From assembly GCF_964204645.1 (NCBI RefSeq), contig NC_134030.1, forward strand, positions 15,652,447 to 15,716,446: a stretch of DNA of 64,000 nt, given 5' to 3'. Numbering within the stretch: position 1 is the stretch's first letter; every line of letters begins with the position of its first letter. The notes under the pieces were generated by a model. That model saw nothing but the letters and a program-made list of their open reading frames with translations, did not search any database and was not told the DNA's origin. The DNA is from Tubulanus polymorphus. Its lineage: Eukaryota > Nemertea > Palaeonemertea > Tubulaniformes > Tubulanidae. Positions 10,781 to 21,455 of this stretch are shown here, one piece after another. The translations under genes were made by a program, and so were the position numbers.

Positions 10781-12201
10781 GATTCTTGAGCCATGTCGTG
10801 AGCGGGAACGGAATTGAAACTGACCGGGCAAAAGTCCTAAGTTGGCCAGCCCCTACCAATGTATCAGAAGTACGAAGTTTCACTGGCCTCGTCACTTACT
10901 ATTCTAGGTTTATCAAGGGATATGCGGAAATGTGTAAAACCCTCCACCTGCTCACAAAGAAGGGTCAGCCTTTCGAATGGGGTATCAGTCAGCAAAGAGC
11001 ATTCGAAGAAATTAAATCTGCGTTGACAAGCCCTCCTGTACTGGCTTTCCCTGACTTTCCAGAGGGATCGGGGAAATTCATAGTTGATTGTGATGCTAGT
11101 AACTGGGCTATAGGTTCACTTCTTTCACAGTTGCAAGGCGATCACACAGAACGAGTAATAGCATATGGGGGTCGAGTTTTGACAGGCGGGGAGGAGAACT
11201 ATTGCGTCACGAGACGAGAAATGCTTGCTCTAATCGAATCAATTGAATATTTCCGCCACTACTTATTGGTTGGTAAGTTCCTTGTCCGGACTGACCACGC
11301 AGCCCTCAAGTGGCTTCGGTCGTCCAATATTCAATCAGGCCAAGTCGCCCGCTGGAATGAAAGGCTGGCGGACTTCGATTTCGACATTGAGCACAGGCCC
11401 GGGCGCAATCAACAAAACGCCGATTCACTCTCGCGGATTCCCAAGAGGGTCAAGCGTCATGGGGATTGCCCTAGTTGCGGCGTCACCGGAACCCCAACAG
11501 TGTCATTCGTGCAAACGATTGGTATAGGGGATGTCCTAACTCGGGTCGAGATTGGTGATGCTAAGGATACCGATGATGACATAAGAGTAGTCATGGAATT
11601 AGTACGAAAGGGTTTGCAAAAGCCAAACACTGATTCCCTGCGTCAGTATGGTTCGAACGCGAGGATTCTCTTGGGCGAATTTGAACGCTTGGCTATGGTA
11701 GAAAACCTGCTTGTTCTGAAACCACTTCCTGTTGCCAGATTAGCCAAAAACCGGGTAGTTCTGCCGAATGTGCTATTACCTAAGGTCCTATCTCACCTCC
11801 ATAATGGTATATCCGGTAGGCACTTAGGGACCACCAAGACAGAACGTAAAGTCCGCCAACGGTTTTGGTGTTTTGGACTGGGGAAGGCAGTCAATAGCTT
11901 TGTCAAGCAGTGTCGTAAATGTCAGCAATGCAAAAACCCTCCTAAACGACCTAAAGCGCCACTGGTACCAACGCCAATCGGTAGGAGAGGACAAAGGCTG
12001 CATGTCGACATTGTTTGCCCACTGCAACGAACAAAGCGTGGGAACGTTTATATCATTGTGGTGCAGGACGCTTTCACCAAGTGGGTTGAGGCCTGGCCGG
12101 CTAGAAACCAGAAAGCACCAACAGTTGTGCAGGAATCGACTGGTGAAACACCGTTTTTCATGACATTCGGCAGTGAGATGACCTTCCACTGGACGTTTTA
12201 G
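10756..12201 (+). pseudogene. pol: Gypsy1 RNase H plus truncated integrase
   Basis: The RNase H part shows DCDASNWAIG, the TRREMLAL glutamate and RTDHAALKW. A zinc-binding integrase head (HLHNG... CRKCQQC) follows, with the first catalytic Asp in HVDIVCPL. The frame then jumps from KAPTVVQ straight to STGETPFFMTFG, a motif normally about 90 residues further on. The second Asp and the Glu of the D,D,E triad are therefore missing. The integrase cannot be catalytic. Confidence 0.88.
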
Positions 12202-12256
12202 TTAGCCCTCCTGAGGAACCTGTCCACCTGACCAAGTTTAGCCAGGACATGTGTAG

Positions 12257-12712
12257 AAACCTTTACTCCTCAGTGACTCCATGTTCAAAGATTCCCGATC
12301 CACAAACGAACTGTTCATCATTGCTCACCCTGGGGAGCGTCTGGAGCAGCTAGAGGAAGGGGTAAAAACAACACGAGTCACTTGTTGTGCGGTCGTTGTT
12401 AACCACGGTATTAATAACGTCCGTAACTATGGCCAGACAACAGAGAATATTTATTCGCTGTACAATGTTCTGGCTAAGAAATACCCAAACCTTTCTCTGT
12501 TCCACCTTTGGTTGCCCAAAGCTCCTGTTATGAGAGGAAAACGAGAGACGGTGGTCCCCATAGACCGAATCAACACGCACTGCGAGAAGGCGGGATTTCT
12601 GACCATAGACCACCCTGACCTGGATGATGCGGGAATCCACTACCGTCGTTCGGCTATGGAGTTTGTCACCTGGCATATCGTCACTGTAGTTAAGGATCAC
12701 TTGGGGATATGA
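12257..12712 (+). CDS. SGNH/GDSL-hydrolase-like ORF in env position of Gypsy1
   Basis: An open frame of 151 codons follows a TAG at 12254; its first ATG is at 12281. Its block order resembles SGNH hydrolases: LLLSDSMFKD at the start (block I, SDS in place of GDS, nucleophile Ser at 12278-12280), IIAHPGERLEQL, NHGINNV (block III, G and N kept) and DAGIHY near the end (block V His). No signal peptide or membrane anchor is visible. Esterases of this fold are known in CR1/L2-type retrotransposons; between integrase and 3' LTR of a Gypsy element it is unexpected. The family call rests on motif layout only. Confidence 0.5.
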   Translation, partial: KPLLLSDSMFKDSRSTNELFIIAHPGERLEQLEEGVKTTRVTCCAVVVNHGINNVRNYGQTTENIYSLYNVLAKKYPNLSLFHLWLPKAPVMRGKRETVVPIDRINTHCEKAGFLTIDHPDLDDAGIHYRRSAMEFVTWHIVTVVKDHLGI

Positions 12713-13236
12713 TATGGTAGTAGGGTGGGCACCGTGCAGCGGTTAAATCGCCATACTCTCCTTTCATTACCCATAACTGGTCGTCCAGCTGACATGTTTT
12801 ACCTCGAATTTTGGTACTGCCGTTGTTTTTGATTTGTATTTTTAGCTTACCTTGTTGATATGGAATCAGACTCATGTTGGAACCGTCTGCAGGAGGCCCG
12901 ACCGACCTGATGAACCTTCTGTGATTTCAGCACGTAGGAACCTGCTGTTCACCGACCTAGGCAAGTGTGTTGATTATTGAGCGAGTACCTTCGAATGGTT
13001 TAATCGCCTCTAATCTTCCCCCAGTGGAACATAAGCGTAGTGTTGGCGTATCAGTTGGGTCGCGTTGGATAATTGGATTTATTGCGAATTGCGAACTGTA
13101 AATACCGAATGTGTGCGAATGTGTGTGAAAGCTGTAGTTAATGACATCGGACACTGAATATCAACCAGATATATGAATTGTAAATACTGGACGTATGTGC
13201 GGTCGTAAGCTATGCTTACGACACTTTTTGGAGTGG
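12713..13236 (+). other. Gypsy1 3' untranslated region
   Basis: No coding content is recognised between the SGNH-like ORF and the 3' LTR. A purine-rich stretch (tttttggagtgg) directly before 13237 is in the position of the polypurine tract. Confidence 0.6.
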
Positions 13237-13464
13237 TGTAACGGGTCTCGTACCCGTTATTATGTATGTAGTTTTCCGTCGATAATAAGTGTAATGTATA
13301 GTGTAATAAATCACCGCTAGGTGCGGTCTCTTAGAAGTGGAACCATTGTCCGAGTAAGTTCGTTGTTCTTTTGTTCGGGATACATTGCCCCTTTATAGCC
13401 TATGGTCGGAGCGTAAATCATCCTTGAAGGTGGTATTAGAGATTTAGAAGACAGGATTGTTACA
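13237..13464 (+). repeat. Gypsy1 3' LTR
   Basis: Full-length partner of 7311-7538 with the same TG..CA ends. It is followed by gaac, the target duplication, and then by BEL1 coding sequence. Confidence 0.95.
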
Positions 13465-13906
13465 GAACATTTTCACTTTTCGCATTTATAATAACAACAT
13501 CACCTTTCTGAGCATGAGCAAAGGGCTTTTGACCGGGAAGAGACCTTTCCCGCAAAGACACAAGATATTCCCTAGCCCATTGCTCTCTGAATTCCTTTAT
13601 AACAGACGCGCACAACTTCGGCCGTTCCACAGCGATGTCCTGATTAATCCCGTACTCCGGATCTGAAGCGTCGTTAACACGGTAGGGCAGCGCTGTGATT
13701 TTCCGGCCGCAAACAAGATGCGAAGGCGTCAACGGTTCCAAATCGCTAATATCTGACGACTGATACGTGAGAGGTCGATCGTTGATGGTAGCCTCTGCTT
13801 CAGTCACTATTGTACGAAATTCATCCACTGCTACCCTGGCACGACCTAAAACACTTTTCAACACACGTATAGTCGAACCTACAAGTCGTTCGTAAAAACC
13901 CCCATG
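13465..13906 (-). pseudogene. pol: BEL1 integrase end and DUF5641-like start
   Basis: The translation contains EAEATINDRPLTYQ and LEPLTPSHLVCGR, the hallmark region after the BEL/Pao integrase core, and ends in GDVVIINAKSENV at the Gypsy1 insertion. A TAG at the P*HGGFYERLV junction near 13906 replaces the tryptophan usually found there, cutting it from the preceding catalytic core. Confidence 0.85.
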
Positions 13907-14876
13907 CTAAGGGGCACGTTTTACGATAAACTTCCACTGGACTCCCTGAATGGCCAAGTATTCTCTCAGGGAATCGAATATAGCTTTCAACTCGTCTCTG
14001 GCTGCATAAAATGTGCTTGCATTGTCAGATATCATTTTGTATGGAAGAGATTTACGAGCTGCGAATCTACGGAATGCCAAGATGAAACTACCAGTACCTA
14101 AATCTCTAACAACCTCGAGATGAGTTGCCCGACTGACCGCACAAGTGAATAATGCAATGTAACACTTCACCATCTCCGATTCATTACTTGACAAAATAAC
14201 ATTAAAATGACCACAAAAATCGACACCAGTGTACTGGAAAGCTGGTACATTTGAAACCCTGGGGTATGGCAAAGGAGGTGGAGTACGTGACCCGTAAGAT
14301 GCACCCTCTAACTTTCTGCACAATACACAGGGTCTAATAACACGCTTTACACATTGCCTGATTTGAAGAATCCAGTACTCCTCTCTAATTGACGCCATCG
14401 TAGGATTAACCTTGAGATGTTTGACCTCGGCATGAGCTGCTAAAACTACAAGGTCCGTGAAACGAGAATGTTTAGGTAGCCATAATGGATTGCGAGATGA
14501 TGGCGGCAACTGAGAAAAATCCAGTCTTCCCCCACAACGAATAACACCAGACTCGTCTATATACAAGCCCAACTGAGACACAATAAGTGGTCGTTTTGCT
14601 TTACCACTTTCAAAATAATCAAAAACATCTATGTAAGCTGCATGTTGCACGTATATAACCCATACGAGCTTGGATTCTTCAATTTCAGATGGCTCTAGTA
14701 TATCACCACGACTCCTACGTTTTTGACAAATACCAATAAACCGCAAAACGTACGCGGTGACACGCAATAGCTTTCTCAAACTAGAAATCCTGGTGATATC
14801 TATGAGCGGATCAATTTTACGATAACTACTAGACTCAGATGAAGTTTCATCTTCAACAACAGAACATACAGGTAAA
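13907..14876 (-). pseudogene. pol: BEL1 integrase, zinc-binding and catalytic domains
   Basis: Readable motifs are the H2C2-type zinc-binding head (HAEVKHL... CVLCRKL), the first catalytic Asp in YTGVDFCGHF and the second in MISDNASTF. The third acidic residue lies just past the stop near 13906. The enzyme would join element cDNA to the genome. The region between 14780 and 14876 is out of frame with both neighbours. Confidence 0.85.
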
Positions 14877-16985
14877 TCAATTTACAGAGTCAACGCTATG
14901 TACAGAGGAAAAATCATTAACATCCCAAACCGGGAAATCACCTGTAACCAACCAATCTGGACCTTTCCACCACAGATTGTTTATCACAAGATCAGTGTAG
15001 TTACTACCGCGCGAAGAAATATCAGACGGGTTCGAATCCGGTGGACAGTAACCCCATGAATCGGATTCTGTCAACAGTTTAATCTCATCGATTCTTTTCT
15101 GTTCGAAGGGTTTAAGATTCTTCGCGTTTGACAATCGATATAACACGGATTGATTATCAGACCAGAGATAATATTTACAAGTAGGAAAACTTTCCTTCAA
15201 CAGTTTCGCCAAACGCGCAGCTATTAACGCGGCCATTAACTCGAGCTGAGGAATAGTCAATGGTCTTACAGGTGCAACTCTCGACTTCGAAATTAACAAG
15301 CTACATTCGCGAGCAGGCGAGACAATGTATGCACAAGCGCCATAAGACGTAGCACTAGCATTGGCAAAAATATGGATCTCGCAGCCATTCAAAGACGACG
15401 TTTTATCAAAATATTTACGAGGATAAGGGATCAACGTTGCATTAGAAATATCGCTGGCGATCCTTGACCACTCTTCACGAAGAGTGTCGGGAATTGACGT
15501 ATCCCAATCTAAATCTGCAAGTTTCCAAAGTATCTGCAATAACAACTTTACATTAAGTACAACCGGAGCAATCCAACCAAGTGGATCGAAAACTTTAGAG
15601 GAATCGCTCAAAATTACGCGTTTTGTAACCACTTGATCAGAGGTAACATTGATATCTAACAGCTTAAGATTCAACTGGTCATTATCGAAAGGAAACCACT
15701 GAACACCGAGAAACTTAACGCAATTATCGCTTTCTGCTACTCCATCGCTGGACGCAGCATTCATCAATAGATGACTGTTGCTCGACCAGCAGCGTAGATT
15801 GAAACCACCTAGCGCCATAATTCCGCGAGACTGCGAATAAAACTGCAGCATATCGAACTCGCTATCAAAACTAACACCACAGTTGTCAACATAAATATTC
15901 TCTGCAATCAAACGACTAAGATCTGAATCACTGGCGCGTAAGTGTTTCAAAACAGTCGCGTTCAAAATCATAGGACTGCAGGTGGCACCAAAAAGAACCG
16001 CGCGAAAACGGTAAGTTATCAAGTCGCTGTCAGGATCAGACGGATCCGATAGCCAAAGAAAACGCGTATAATCGCGATCGTGCTCATCCAGCTCGATCTG
16101 GAGGAACGCTTTTTCAATATCGGCGATTGCGGCAAAATTAAATGAACGGAAACGTAACAAAATACCAAGAATGTTGTTATGAAGACGCGGTCCTGTAAGT
16201 AGACAATCATTAAGACTAGTCTTTTCCGGCGTTTTACATGAAAAATCATATACTATCCTCAACGGTGTTGTATTCGAATCCCTTAACACCGAGTGGTGTG
16301 GCAAATAATGACACGCGTCATTGACCGAAGCATCAGGAACTTTTTCGATAAAATTCCGTCTCTCCTGTTCAGCCATGAGCCTAGCGTAATAATCCAAATG
16401 ACCGGTTTTGACAAGACGCTGAATCGTAGACAACGTGCGCCGTTTACATATATCGAAATTTGAAGTCTATAAAACATGATTGTGCTTCCACGGAAGTTTA
16501 GCGATATAACGATTATTCTCTAACCGAATGTAATTCTCGCAATTATCTTCAAACGCAAGCGATGGATTCGGAGCGGTTTCATCAGATGGATGCGCGACGC
16601 CTAGAACATCTAGGTCCCACAATTTACACAGATCGGAATTTTCAGGTTCGCCGACTAAAACACCGAGCGTAGTAATATCTCCATCAGAATCCCCTGCGAC
16701 AGGACCCGATAAAAGATATCCGAGACGACTCTCGACCGCAACTGGACCGTCGCCAGTTGGACTACGAATAAAACGACCTATAACTATACTATTGTAGTAA
16801 TCATACCTATAAGTAAACCGATGTAGCCAGATTTAACCCTTCAAGGTAGCTATACGAATCTAAATTGACATTTGTACGAATAGGTGGAGCACTAAAATCT
16901 GGAACTACATAAGCTTGCATTACGAGCTCAGTTTTATCCAAACATATCAGCTTGAAACGTACTATGTCTAAAATACGGAGCAAAG
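14877..16985 (-). pseudogene. pol: BEL1 protease end, Pao/A17 domain, reverse transcriptase and RNase H
   Basis: From the 5' side: a protease C-terminal piece with an AVESRLGYLLSGP motif, a TAG at 16467-16469, then RT with FAAIADIEKAFLQIEL, LFGATCSPMILN and IYVDNC. YVDN in place of YVDD is found in some BEL lineages, so it need not be a loss. The Pao/A17 signature (SSKVFDPLGWIAPV) and RNase H (WSDNQSVLYRL, NPSDISSRG) follow. The ORF 14877-16433 has no ATG at its head and is simply the frame after the stop. The 5' end is lost at about 16985 where Gypsy2 starts. Confidence 0.88.
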
Positions 16986-17042
16986 GGAAGAGTTAGTAGA
17001 GTTCCTTTAGATAGAGTACCGATTGTAGGATCCGTTTGAGAA

Positions 17043-17562
17043 AATCGGAGTCGACTTGATAGGTCAGATAGCTCCTGCTAGTGATCAGGGACATAGGTAT
17101 ATACTTACGGTTATAGATTTTGCTACCAGATTTCCGGAGGCAGTTCCGTTGAAAGATATTTCTGCGACGTCGGTCGCTGAAGAGTTATTCAATATATACT
17201 GTCGAGTAGGTGTACCTGGACAGGTATTGTCGGACCTAGGTCCACAATTTATTCCGTATGTTACAAAATAGATGAATCGTTTGTTGTCGATTGAAGGCTT
17301 AAAAAGTACGCCGTATCATGCTATGGCAAATGGCTTGGTCGAGAGGTTTAATGGTGTATTGAAATCCATGGTAAAGAAATTGTGTAGTGATCGACCGAAG
17401 GATTGGCACCGTTATATTAATGCTGCTCTCTTCGCGTATCGCGAAGTACCCCAAGCTAGTTTGGGCTTTTCGCCGTTTGAACTGTTGTATCGGCGTACGG
17501 TCAAAGGTCCGATGCAAGTATTAAAAGGGTTGTGGACGGGGATAAATCCAAGTCGGACGTAA
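17043..17562 (+). pseudogene. pol: Gypsy2 integrase catalytic core
   Basis: GVDLIGQIAP and YILTVIDFATRFPEAVPL give the first Asp, VLSDLGPQFIP the second, and NGLVERFNGVLKSM the Glu, so the full D,D,E triad is visible. A TAG at 17269-17271 splits the core after the second Asp. AALFAYREVPQASLGFSPFELLYRR ends the domain. Confidence 0.88.
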
Positions 17563-18182
17563 AAGGTTCTTATGCTTACGTGCTTGAGCTTAGACAGAAA
17601 TTAGAAGATATGACTGAATTAGCCCACAATAACTTGCTAAAATACCAAGGGATTTATAAACATCATTATGATAAAAGGGCGAGAGAAAGAAATTTTAAAC
17701 CAGGAGATGAAGTCCTGATTTTGTTGCCGGTAGACGGCAATAAGTTATTAATGCAATGGAAAGGACCATTCAAGGTAGTTGACGTAGTAGCACGGAATGA
17801 TTATAAAATTCAGATAGGGACTAAGGTTAAAGTTTTCCATGCTAATTTGTTGAAATATTATCATCGTAGGCAGGGGAATGTGTCAAATATTGGCGTCTGT
17901 GTCATAGATGAGGCCAATTTAATCAAAGACGAGTCCGACGATGATTTGATTGATTATGTTGTTTGTGAGCAAAAGGAAACTTACAAAGATGTTAAAATCA
18001 TTAACAGTCTTAGTGAGAGTCAGACTAAGGATATTCAGGATCTAGTTTACGAGTTTAGGGACATATTTTCAGATGTGCCTGGAAAAACAAATCTAATAGA
18101 ACATCGGATAGATTTGGTTACTGATATACCCGTTCAGAGTAAACCCTATCTGATACCAACAAAGAAGTCGAGAGTATGTTAA
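17532..18182 (+). pseudogene. pol: Gypsy2 integrase C-terminal domain and linker to RT
   Basis: The segment FKPGDEVLILLPVD followed by WKGPFKVVDVV and KVFHANLLKYYHRR is the GPF/Y-type C-terminal integrase module, which contacts DNA. The linker leads to the RT entry motif DIFSDVPGKTNLIEHRI. The frame is lost near 18175, where RT continues in another frame. Confidence 0.85.
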
Positions 18183-19375
18183 ATACGGGTATAATAGCGA
18201 AGGAGGAAACCCCATATACATCCCCAGTTGTAATTGTTTCGAAAAAGGACGGGTCAAACCGCTTTTGCGTAAACTATAAAAAGCTGAACTCTATCACAGT
18301 GTTCGACCCTGAACCAATTCCAAATCCTGAATATATCTATACTAAATTACATGATAAAAGGTTTTTGTCGAAGATTGACATGTCGAAGGGATATTGGCAA
18401 ATACCCGTATCCAAAGATTCAATTGCTAAGACTGGTTTTACGTTGCCAAATCACACTACTCACGTTTTTCTTAGAATGCCGTTTGGTTTGGTGAATAGTG
18501 GCGCTACTTTTACTCGAATGATGCGAAAGTTATTGGATGGTTTGTCCGACGACGAGATAAATAATTTTATTGATGATGTTTTGGCCCATAATATAGATTG
18601 GCCTTCTCATCTGGTTACGTTACGAGAGCTGTTCACCAGGATGCGGTTATCGGGGTTAACTGCAAGACCCAGTAAGTGTATTTTTGGTGAAAATTTGATA
18701 GAATTTACAGGACATGAGGTAGGAGATGACATAAAAACGCTTACGGAAGACAATGTAAGTAAAATAAAGAATGCAACGCAACCTGTAAATAAAAAGCAGG
18801 TTAGATCATTCTTAGGTCTATGTGGATTCTATAGAAGTTTCATACCTGATTATGCTAAAATAGCTAGACCATTAGTTGAATTAACAAAGAAGAATATGCC
18901 GAATGCGATTGAATGGAGTCAGGAATGTGAAAAATCTGTTTGTAGGTTACAATTTGCGCTTTGTCAAAAACCTATTTTAAGGATGATCGACTTTACCAAA
19001 GATTTTGTATCAAGAACTGATGCTTCTAATGATGGCCTTGGGGCTGTTTTGTTTCAGGCGTATGATGGTGTATTATTTCCAGTTGTCTATTTAAGTAGAT
19101 CGCTGAAACAAGCGGAGAAAAACTACAGTGTTGTTGAGCGCGAATGTTTGGGTTTAGTTTGGGCAGTCAAAAAACTAGAACCTTACCTGTATGGTAAAAC
19201 GTTTATTTTACAGACAGACCACAAACCACTGATTTATCTACCTAAAGCCAAACTTGAGAATGAAAGGTGCTTAAGGTGGTCGCTGTATTTACAACGGTTT
19301 AGTTTTCAGATCGAAGCTATCAAGGGATCGGTGAATAATGGGGCTGATTTTCTCAGCAGACTTTCATCTGTTTAA
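18176..19375 (+). pseudogene. pol: Gypsy2 reverse transcriptase and RNase H
   Basis: RT motifs are SPVVIVSKKDGSNRFCV, LSKIDMSKGYWQIPV, MPFGLVNSGATFTRMM and the catalytic FIDD in NFIDDVLAHN. RNase H carries RTDASNDGLG, ERECLGLVWAV, QTDHKPLIYL and NGADFLSR, all key acidic residues present. The ORF stops normally before the 3' untranslated region. This 400-residue stretch is intact except for its junction with the upstream frame. Confidence 0.9.
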
Positions 19376-19493
19376 CAAATGTGGTGATGGAAATTTATTA
19401 ACCCTTGTTGTCTTGTTTTCCTTTTCATGTTTGTTAGCGAAGAGAAACATATTCTAATCTTAGGAAAATTCTCAAGGTTTCTCTTAAGGGGGA

Positions 19494-19736
19494 TGTCATT
19501 GTCATGAAAAGAATGCACAGTCGATCTACTTCTATTGTCAGCCCGGTATATAAGGCGACGGCGAGTGGGACTCGCTCTCTTTCCAGGCAGGCGGCGGCGC
19601 TACCACATCGGTCTCGGCACAGATTTGTAACAGCTGGGGTGTCGTAATTATATCTTTAGTTATACTTTTACTCAACGTAATAAACTTTTGGATTCCAATC
19701 CTGTTATTTGCGTTTATAAATCGGGATATTTCCACA
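19494..19736 (+). repeat. Gypsy2 3' LTR
   Basis: The purine tract cttaaggggga precedes tgtcattgtcatgaaaag, and the segment ends in tttccaca. A TATA-like tatataagg and an aataaa signal lie inside. The 5' partner is not in the window, so the ends are inferred from TG..CA and the tract. Confidence 0.7.
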
Positions 19737-19752
19737 GTTGTGCCAAGTTTCC

Positions 19753-19971
19753 CTAATTATTATCATGGCCAGTTACTTTTACATCAGCTGACAAATAAAT
19801 ACTATTTGGAACATAAAATGTATTTTGATTTAATCTCGGGATTCTAACATATAAAGTTTCATCAGGATTAATATTAGAAGGATTATGAGTAATTATATGA
19901 TGAGATCTCTCTGCTTTAATAGCATTAGATGTTCTAGAATTCTTAGAAGGATTGATATAACTCCCACTCAT
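19753..19971 (-). pseudogene. Element A major capsid protein, N-terminal fragment
   Basis: The 72 residues match the start of the intact capsid protein at 49930 almost completely (shared SHHIITHNPSNINPDETLYV segment). The gene stops where Gypsy2 sequence begins, so only the first strands of the first jelly roll remain. The start follows a T-run and ttaaataaATG as in element B. Confidence 0.9.
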
Positions 19972-19995
19972 TTATTTAACAAAAAAAATTAATTA

Positions 19996-21439
19996 TTATT
20001 TTTTTTTCATATTCACTAACCCAAAAATAATAGCACTAACAATTGTAATTAAAAATAAAATGATATGTTCAGCAGCAAAACTAAGAATATTTCCAGCGGA
20101 TTTTTATACAAAACCAACAATTGATGCTATAACTCCGGGTAAAGCGGCAGCAGATTTTTTAGATAGTTCCCATAAATATTTTGCTAATTTTTTTAAACCA
20201 TCCTTAACTTGTATTGAATTATTATTTGGAGGTGGTTTATCCGGTTTATTGGGAGTAGGTGAAGATTTCAATGAATTTGATATTGCTAAACCTATTGTTG
20301 TAAATAACATAGTAACAGCTGTCAAATTGAAAGAATTGTTATTCCTTCTAACTTAAATAATAATTTTATTCTATCTTTTAATGATATTTCAGAATTTGGT
20401 TTTATCAACAAATTTTTGAAAATAACTTTTAATCTATTAATATTATAATCATATGATTTTTTTAATAATTTAATTTCTTCTTTCTGAAATTCTATGTTAT
20501 ATTCTAAATCATCTTTTTCTTTTTCTAAATATGCATTTCTTTTTTTAAATTCAATTTCTTCAATAACTTTATTATCTCTATCTAATTTTAGTTGTTCTAT
20601 TTCTTTAATTTTATCAGTTCTGTCTTTTTCTAAAGTTCTAATTTTAAAATTTCTTATACTTTTATCATGCGCAAATTTATCAGCTTCATTTCTTATACTA
20701 ATAATTTCTCTAATTGCTTTATCAGAAAATATATTTAAATCTTCTAATTCTTGATTTGTTGCATCAAGTAATCCATTTGGTAAAAGTTTTTCAATTGGAA
20801 CTTTATTTGATTTAAGTTTACTAGTTTAGGAAGTTATATGTTCAGAAGTTGTTTCTGTTTCTAAATTATCATTGATATATCATAGTTTCAAATAATTTAT
20901 CAATTCTTTGTTTAAATACTCTTTTATCTTGATTTACTTCGTCTTGTGTTACATTTTCTATTTCATTGCTATTACTTATTCTTTTAATTCTAGATGATTC
21001 TAAATTACTCAAAGTTGATTCTGCTGATATTTTATTTTGATTTTTATAAGTGATATTAATATAATAATCATCTTTCAAATGATAATAATATTCACCATCT
21101 AAAGATTTTGATTCTGTTACTAAAAGTGCCTCTGGCATTTATATTATACCCACATCTTTCAAATATAGGTTTAGAATTATAGATATATTCATTATATTCT
21201 AATCTTTGTTTTACTAAATCTGGATTTTCATTTTCAGGATTTATTCTCGATTTAGTTCTTCTATCAAATTCATCTGTTGATGGGTCTTTAGAACCACTAT
21301 CTGCTAAATTAGAATTATACGCTGATCCATCATCATTATCAATATTAGTTTCTGCATCATTATAATCATCATCAATATACCCATCATTATTATTTCCCAT
21401 TTCTCCCATTTCATAATCTTCTCCACCTTCTAAATTCAT
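19996..21439 (-). pseudogene. Element A coiled-coil/membrane protein
   Basis: This corresponds to 48455-49904 of element B. An acidic N-terminus (21439 start after ttatataaATG), a long lysine/glutamate coiled-coil and a C-terminal hydrophobic part (ILTAVTMLFTTIGLAI, then SAAALPGVIASIVGF) are readable in three frames. Frameshifts lie near 21120, 20870 and 20340. The product is probably a virion-associated membrane protein. Confidence 0.75.
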
Positions 21440-21455
21440 TTATATAATAAAAAGA

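Larger units (their letters stand above)
7311..13464 (+). mobile_element. Gypsy1: Ty3/Gypsy retrotransposon with both LTRs
   Basis: Two 228-bp LTRs with TG..CA ends bound gag, protease, RT, RNase H, a damaged integrase and a terminal SGNH-like ORF. The target duplication is gaac (7307-7310 and 13465-13468). The LTRs differ at about five or six positions, implying a moderately recent insertion. It lies inside BEL1 in the opposite orientation. Frameshifts and an integrase deletion make it non-autonomous. Confidence 0.93.
6990..16985 (-). mobile_element. BEL1: BEL/Pao retrotransposon split by Gypsy1
   Basis: Minus-strand BEL/Pao pol sequence runs from about 16985 to 13465 and resumes at 7310 after the inserted Gypsy1. 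The reading frame of the C-terminal DUF5641-like domain continues across the insertion if one copy of the 4-bp duplication gaac is discounted. The 5' end is cut where Gypsy2 begins near 16985, and no LTR was identified. Several stops show the element is dead. Confidence 0.85.
16985..19736 (+). mobile_element. Gypsy2: 3' part of a Gmr1-like Gypsy element
   Basis: Integrase comes first, then an integrase C-terminal domain, RT and RNase H, followed by a polypurine tract and a 3' LTR. Integrase ahead of RT is the order described for Gmr1-type Ty3/Gypsy elements. The 5' LTR, gag and protease are missing; the break abuts BEL1. The 3' LTR abuts the truncated capsid gene of element A. Confidence 0.8.

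Noticed and set aside
11824-12189. 121-residue minus-strand ORF within Gypsy1
   Set aside because: Shadow of the integrase zinc-binding region on the plus strand.
15880-15900. YVDN in BEL1 RT as a catalytic loss
   Set aside because: YVDN occurs in some BEL/Pao lineages as the normal form; BEL1 is judged dead from its stops instead.
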